11,484 bases of DNA, from NCBI GenBank assembly GCA_902806395.1, contig CADCWH010000096.1:1-11484 (forward strand), read 5' to 3'. Below, one piece after another: positions 7,383 through 11,484 of the stretch. Position numbers and translations under genes: made by a program. The notes beneath the pieces are model-generated. The model worked only from the letters and a program-made list of their open reading frames with translations, had not been told where the DNA came from and ran no database searches. The first letter of the stretch is position 1. Each line of letters begins with the position of its first letter. The stretch comes from an uncultured Thermomicrobiales bacterium (GTDB taxonomy: Bacteria > Chloroflexota > Chloroflexia > Thermomicrobiales > UBA6265).

Positions 7383-7402
7383 AATAATCCCAATGCGCTC
7401 AA
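7374..7402 (-). promoter_or_regulatory. Candidate rpsT promoter
   Basis: On the minus strand TTGAGC (7397-7402) is followed after exactly 17 bases by TACCAT (7374-7379). Both hexamers match the consensus at 4/6 and the spacing is ideal. Transcription would begin near 7367, giving a leader of about 80 bases before the UUG start. Confidence 0.45.
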
Positions 7403-7498
7403 TGTGTCCGTCGGAGGGTAGCCGACGACCGACCCTTGCCCCGCACGACTTTTCCCGTTCATGAGGCTGACCGGCCTCTCCACCTGGCGGTATCTCGC

Positions 7499-9196
7499 GT
7501 GACCCAGACGGTTCCCACCAGCCAACGTGCGATGCGCCCCGACCAACCCACCCTCGTTTCTACCCCGATCGCCAGCCTGTCGACGGATGTCACCGAGACG
7601 GCAGTGGAGTCGGTCTCGCCAACGGCTGGCCCGGCCCTTCTCCGCAGCGCCGGGATCGTCGCCCTCGCCTTCGTCGCCAGCCGCCTGCTCGGCCTGGTGC
7701 GGGAAGTCATCGTCGCCAGCCGATTCGGGACCGAGGGCGACGCGAGTGCCTATGTCGCCGCCTTCCGCATCCCCGACCTGCTCTTCCTGATCATCATGGC
7801 TGGCTCGTTCGGTTCCGCGTTCGTCCCGGTGTTCGCCGGGTTCTTGGGGCGGGGTGACGAAGAACGGGCTTGGCGCCTGGCGTCGGCGGTCCTGACCTGG
7901 TCAGTGCTTGCCGTTGCGGTCCTCGCGGGCCTGTGCTTCGTGCTGGCCGGGCCCCTGACTTCGCTGATGGTGGGAGGGTTGGCGCCGGAGTACCAGCAGA
8001 AGACCGTCGACCTCATGCGTCTGCTTTTGCTCTCCCCCATCTTCCTCGGGCTCGGGATCGCCGCGAAGGGCATCTTGGAAGCCCAGGATCTCTATCTTTT
8101 CCCGGCGCTGTCTCCCTTGATCTACAACCTCGGAATCATCGTCGGTGGACTCCTCCTGTCGGACCGGTATGGCATCTACGCGTTCGGGATCGGCGTCGTG
8201 GTCGGGGCGATCGGGCACCTGGCGATCCAGGTCCCCGCACTGCTGCGCTCCGGACTTCGCTTCCGCCCGACGCTGGACCCGTCGGTCGAGGGACTCAGTA
8301 CCGTCTGGACGCTGTTGTTGCCACGCGTCCTCGGACAGGCCGCCTTCCAGATCAACTTCATCGTCGTAACTCGCTTCGCCGGCTCGATCGACGACAGCTC
8401 GATCGCCGGACTCAACTACGCCTGGCAACTGCTGATGCTGCCCCACGGCATCCTGGCCCTCAGCATCTCGACCGTGATTTTCCCGTCGCTCTCGCGAATG
8501 TGGGACCAGGGGCGGACCGACGAGGTGCGCTCGCTCTTCATCGGCGCGATCCGGCCGCTGCTGTACCTCTCCATCCCCGCGAGCGTCGGCCTCTTCGCTT
8601 TCCGAGAGTCGATCGTGCGGGTCCTCCTCGAATTCGGAGACTTCGATGGTGATTCGACTTCCCTGGTGGCCGGTCCCCTCGCGTACTTCGCGATCGGCCT
8701 AGTCGGCTACGCCCTCGTGGAGGCCCTGACGCGGGTCTTCTACGCCATGCGAGACACCGTCACGCCGGTCATCGCCGGGGTCTCGACCATCGTCGTCAAC
8801 GTGGTCCTCTGCGCACTCTTCGTCGGTCCCCTCGGCGTGTCCGGCCTCGCCCTCAGCCTCAGCCTGACCACGGCCATCGAGGGCGTGATCCTGGGCGCCG
8901 TGCTAATCGCCCGGTTGGGCGTCGGCCAGGTCGGGCTGGGATTCTGGTTATTCCAGGTCGGGCTGGCCTCGGCGGTCATGGTCGGATTCGTCGCCGCACT
9001 GGCCGGCCCAGTGGGGGACGCGATCGGCGGTGGCCAGCTGTCGGTCATCGGGCGAACCGCCGTGCTGGGGATAGCCGTGAGCCTGGCTGCCCTGGCGTAT
9101 GGCTTCGTTTCGGTCGCCCTGGGGATCCCGGAACTGGGCCGGGTGAGTCGACCGCTCTGGCGCCGGGTCCAGGCATTGGCGGGACGCTTCGCCTGA
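7499..9196 (+). CDS. murJ: MurJ, lipid II flippase
   Basis: A polytopic membrane protein of the MVF/MOP superfamily that flips lipid II across the inner membrane for peptidoglycan synthesis. About 565 residues with a long, mainly hydrophobic body that fits the usual 14 membrane segments. The family start LLRSAGIVALAFVASRLLGLVREVIVASRFG lies at about 47-77, followed by AYVAAFRIPDLL and AGSFGSAFVPVFAGF. Later hallmarks are LPHGILALSISTVIFPSLSRM and GYALVEALTRVFYAMRDTVTPV. The start is uncertain. The frame opens at TTG 7436, with GTG at 7499 and ATG at 7532. I use the GTG because coding bias seems to begin about there; none has a strong ribosome site. A GGAGGG at 7413-7418 has no start codon at normal distance. 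The N-terminal tail before the first helix is low-complexity in any case. Compared with the E. coli protein, R18 and R24 have counterparts, but R52 and E57 do not. Confidence 0.92.
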   Translation: MTQTVPTSQRAMRPDQPTLVSTPIASLSTDVTETAVESVSPTAGPALLRSAGIVALAFVASRLLGLVREVIVASRFGTEGDASAYVAAFRIPDLLFLIIMAGSFGSAFVPVFAGFLGRGDEERAWRLASAVLTWSVLAVAVLAGLCFVLAGPLTSLMVGGLAPEYQQKTVDLMRLLLLSPIFLGLGIAAKGILEAQDLYLFPALSPLIYNLGIIVGGLLLSDRYGIYAFGIGVVVGAIGHLAIQVPALLRSGLRFRPTLDPSVEGLSTVWTLLLPRVLGQAAFQINFIVVTRFAGSIDDSSIAGLNYAWQLLMLPHGILALSISTVIFPSLSRMWDQGRTDEVRSLFIGAIRPLLYLSIPASVGLFAFRESIVRVLLEFGDFDGDSTSLVAGPLAYFAIGLVGYALVEALTRVFYAMRDTVTPVIAGVSTIVVNVVLCALFVGPLGVSGLALSLSLTTAIEGVILGAVLIARLGVGQVGLGFWLFQVGLASAVMVGFVAALAGPVGDAIGGGQLSVIGRTAVLGIAVSLAALAYGFVSVALGIPELGRVSRPLWRRVQALAGRFA

Positions 9197-9201
9197 CGCG
9201 G

Positions 9202-9225
9202 GCCGAGGACTAGCTCGGCTATACT
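9202..9225 (+). promoter_or_regulatory. Inverted repeat plus -10 candidate before lepA
   Basis: GCCGAG (9202-9207) and CTCGGC (9214-9219) form a six-pair hairpin with loop GACTAG, immediately followed by TATACT (9220-9225), a 5/6 -10 hexamer 43 bases before the lepA start. No -35 is evident. It could be a lepA promoter with an operator-like repeat, or a weak terminator of murJ; the murJ-lepA gap is only 72 bases. Confidence 0.35.
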
Positions 9226-9268
9226 TCCTGGCTGATACCCTCTCCCATTCGCCGCGAGTTGCCCCCGA

Positions 9269-11110
9269 ATGACCCACGACGACCACCGGCAACGCATCCG
9301 CAACTTCAGCATCATCGCCCACATCGACCATGGCAAGTCCACCCTGGCGGACCGCCTGCTGGAGACGACCCACACCGTGGCCGGTCGCCAGATGGTCGCC
9401 CAGATGCTCGACAACATGGACCTGGAGCGTGAGAAAGGCATCACGATCAAGGCCCGTGCCGTCCGCATGCCCTACGTGGCGAGCGACGGGCAGACCTACG
9501 AACTGAACCTCATCGACACCCCTGGCCACGTCGATTTCTCCTATGAGGTCAGCCGCAGCCTCGCCGCCTGTGAGGGCGCCCTGCTGGTCGTCGACGCCGC
9601 CCAGGGGATCGAGGCCCAGACGATGGCCAACGTCTATCTGGCCCTCGAACACGACCTGGCGATCGTGGCGGTGATCAATAAGATCGACCTGCCCAATGCC
9701 GATCCCGACCGGGTCGCGGGCGAAGTCGGGAAGTTCATCGGCCTGCTCGACGACGAGATGATCTATACCTCCGCCAAGGAGGGTCGCGGCATCGACGCCC
9801 TCTTGGAGGCGATCGTCGCCAAGATCCCGCCGCCGACCGGGCGCCTCGACGCCCCCACCCGGGCCCTGATCTTCGACTCGCATTACGACGCCTACAAAGG
9901 CGTGATCGCCTACGTGAAGGTGGTCGACGGCCAAATCCGCACCGACGACAAGATCCGACTGATGGGCACCGGCAAGGAGACCGACCTGATCGAGGTCGGG
10001 TTCTTCGGCCCGAACATGCAGACCACGGATGCCCTACTCGCGGGAGAGGTCGGTTACCTCGCGACGGGCCTCAAGGTCGTCAAAGATTGCCAAGTCGGCG
10101 ACACCGTCACCCTCGCGGCCCGTCCGACCCAGACGCCGCTGCCCGGCTACCGTCCGGCAAAACCGATGGTCTTCGCCGGTCTGTACCCGGTCGACACCAG
10201 CGAGTTCCCGCTGCTGCGTGACGCCCTGGACCGCTTGAACCTCAACGATGCCTCGCTCACCTACGAGCCGGAATCTTCACTGGCCCTCGGGTTCGGGTTC
10301 CGCTGCGGCTTTCTGGGTCTCCTGCACATGGAGATCATCCAGGAGCGGCTTGAGCGGGAATACAACATGGATCTCCTCGCCACCGCACCCAGCGTCGAGT
10401 ACGAAGTTCAGGTCCACGGCGACAAGACCATTCGGGTGGATAATCCCTCGGAATTGCCGTCCCCGGGCGAATACGACGAGATCCGTGAACCGCTGATGAA
10501 AATCAACATCATCGTGCCGTCACGTTTCATCGGCACCGTCATGGACCTCGTGACCAACAAGCGCGGCGTCTACGAAGAACTCCTCTACCTGGACGAGGAC
10601 CGCGCCCAGGTGAAGTTCGTGATGCCACTCAGCGAACTGATCGTCGAGTTCTACGACCAGCTCAAGAGCCGGACGCAGGGCTATGCGTCGCTGGATTACA
10701 CCTTCCACACCATGCAGGCTGCCGACCTGGTCAAGCTCGACGTGCTGGTCAATGGTCAGGCGGTCGACGCCCTGTCGATCATCACCCACCGCGACGATGC
10801 CTACGCGAAGGGTCGCCAGCTGGTCGAGAAGCTGAGGTCCCTGATCCCGCGCCAAATGTTCGACGTGCCGATCCAGGCGTCGATCGGGAGTCGGGTCATC
10901 GCCCGCGAGACGATCCGCGCGATGCGAAAGAACGTCATCGCCAAGTGCTACGGCGGAGACATCTCCCGCAAGCGTAAGCTGCTGGAGAAGCAGCGCGAGG
11001 GCAAGGCGCGGATGAAGATCGTCGGAAATGTCGAGATCCCCCAAGAGGCCTTCATGGCCGTCCTCAGCCTAGGGAGTGACAAGCAGACGGCGGGAAAGGA
11101 CGACCGGTGA
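9269..11110 (+). CDS. lepA: Elongation factor 4 (LepA/EF4)
   Basis: A 613-residue translational GTPase, slightly longer than the usual 600. LepA acts on ribosomes during initiation/30S maturation and has been reported to back-translocate. GTPase motifs: G1 AHIDHGKST at 17-25, G2 region GITIKA at 57-62, G3 DTPGH at 83-87, G4 NKID at 137-140 and G5 SAK at 168-170. Domains II, III and V follow: [42 protein letters not shown]. The LepA-specific C-terminal domain is intact, with [17 protein letters not shown] and [19 protein letters not shown] wording, which excludes EF-G, TypA and PrfC. The ATG lies where the family begins, with no obvious Shine-Dalgarno. The TGA overlaps the next gene's GTG by three of four bases (GTGA). 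Confidence 0.98.
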   Translation: MTHDDHRQRIRNFSIIAHIDHGKSTLADRLLETTHTVAGRQMVAQMLDNMDLEREKGITIKARAVRMPYVASDGQTYELNLIDTPGHVDFSYEVSRSLAACEGALLVVDAAQGIEAQTMANVYLALEHDLAIVAVINKIDLPNADPDRVAGEVGKFIGLLDDEMIYTSAKEGRGIDALLEAIVAKIPPPTGRLDAPTRALIFDSHYDAYKGVIAYVKVVDGQIRTDDKIRLMGTGKETDLIEVGFFGPNMQTTDALLAGEVGYLATGLKVVKDCQVGDTVTLAARPTQTPLPGYRPAKPMVFAGLYPVDTSEFPLLRDALDRLNLNDASLTYEPESSLALGFGFRCGFLGLLHMEIIQERLEREYNMDLLATAPSVEYEVQVHGDKTIRVDNPSELPSPGEYDEIREPLMKINIIVPSRFIGTVMDLVTNKRGVYEELLYLDEDRAQVKFVMPLSELIVEFYDQLKSRTQGYASLDYTFHTMQAADLVKLDVLVNGQAVDALSIITHRDDAYAKGRQLVEKLRSLIPRQMFDVPIQASIGSRVIARETIRAMRKNVIAKCYGGDISRKRKLLEKQREGKARMKIVGNVEIPQEAFMAVLSLGSDKQTAGKDDR

Positions 11111-11484
11111 CGACCGGGTCGGCTTCTGCCGCGGACGGTGTCGAGAGAGGACCAGGCACGATCACCGTAGTGGGCCTCGGGCCAGGCAACCCGGACGACC
11201 GAACGGTCGGGGTACAGCGGGCCCTCGACCGAGCGTAGCGGATCGTCCTGCGGACGGCTATCCACCCAGGGACCGCGGACCTGGCAGCCGATCCGCGGGT
11301 CTCCAGCTGTGACGACCTCTATGAGGCCAGTGCGAGTTTTGACGATGTCTATGACGGGATCGCGGACCGGGTGATCAGGGCCGCGGCGGTGGAGGATGTC
11401 GTTTTCGCCGTCCCGGGGCACCCGGCCTACGGAGAGCGGACCGTGCGCATGGTCCGCGAGCGGGCCGAAGCGGCCGGCATCGCC
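11107..11484 (+). pseudogene. YabN/MazG-type gene, N-terminal part with an in-frame TAG
   Basis: From the GTG overlapping the lepA stop, 126 codons reach the window edge in one frame, with a single TAG at codon 44 (11236-11238). The N-terminus TITVVGLGPGNPDD at 18-31 is the glycine-rich start of a tetrapyrrole (corrin/porphyrin) methylase domain. After the stop the same frame continues with RIVLRTAIHP, CDDLYEASASFDDVYDGIAD and VEDVVFAVPGHPAYGERTV. This is the pattern of YabN-like proteins, in which such a domain is fused to a MazG nucleotide pyrophosphohydrolase; the MazG part would lie beyond the edge. By comparison with YabN the TAG replaces an acidic residue (A-D/E-R/T), so one G-to-T change from GAG explains it. 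TAG ends rpoD and yebC here, so recoding is unlikely. Either a recent nonsense mutation or a sequencing/assembly error; the next in-frame start (GTG 11371) would lose most of the SAM-binding part. Confidence 0.75.

Noticed and set aside
8948..9934. 328-codon minus-strand frame opposite murJ and lepA
   Set aside because: It spans the end of murJ and the start of lepA, both certain; the His/Asp/Gly-rich translation is a typical shadow.
11236..11238. Recoding of TAG as an amino acid
   Set aside because: rpoD and yebC both end in TAG at their normal family C-termini, so TAG is an ordinary stop here.

Overview
The window is a GC-rich, gene-dense stretch of bacterial core chromosome. The closest feel is a Chloroflexota bacterium, perhaps a Thermomicrobia relative. 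That is an inference from high GC, GTG/TTG starts, protein wording and the mixture of housekeeping neighbours; no marker in the window proves it. I see no transposase, phage gene, CRISPR array, tRNA or rRNA.

Layout. (1) Positions 1-2664, minus strand: a tight operon read from right to left, yebC-ruvC-tlyA-larB. The last two junctions are 4-base stop/start overlaps. larB runs off the left edge. (2) 2665-3066: a 402-base divergent spacer with a good extended -10 for yebC and a weaker promoter candidate for rpoD. (3) 3067-4227, plus strand: the primary sigma factor, closed by a textbook terminator at 4262-4298. (4) 4304-5566, minus strand: fabF, convergent with rpoD. (5) 5567-5893: a 327-base divergent spacer with no convincing gene. 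(6) 5894-6946, plus strand: holA, convergent with rpsT (7005-7283, minus). Paired hairpins lie at the holA end. (7) 7284-7498: a divergent promoter region centred on a 16-base near-palindrome. (8) 7499-9196 murJ, 9269-11110 lepA, and then the start of a YabN/MazG-type gene that overlaps the lepA stop, all on the plus strand. The last gene is broken by an in-frame TAG at 11236-11238 and runs off the right edge.

The genes serve central functions: ribosome assembly and translation (yebC, tlyA, rpsT, lepA), replication and repair (holA, ruvC), transcription (rpoD), lipid and wall synthesis (fabF, murJ), nickel-pincer cofactor synthesis (larB) and probable nucleotide-pool sanitation (yabN-like). 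I did not find a new multi-gene system. The points most worth checking are the TAG-interrupted yabN-like gene, the placement of larB in a translation/repair operon, the palindrome shared by the rpsT and murJ promoters, the UUG start of rpsT, and a short cysteine-containing ORF ahead of fabF that may be the remnant of a small zinc-ribbon gene.
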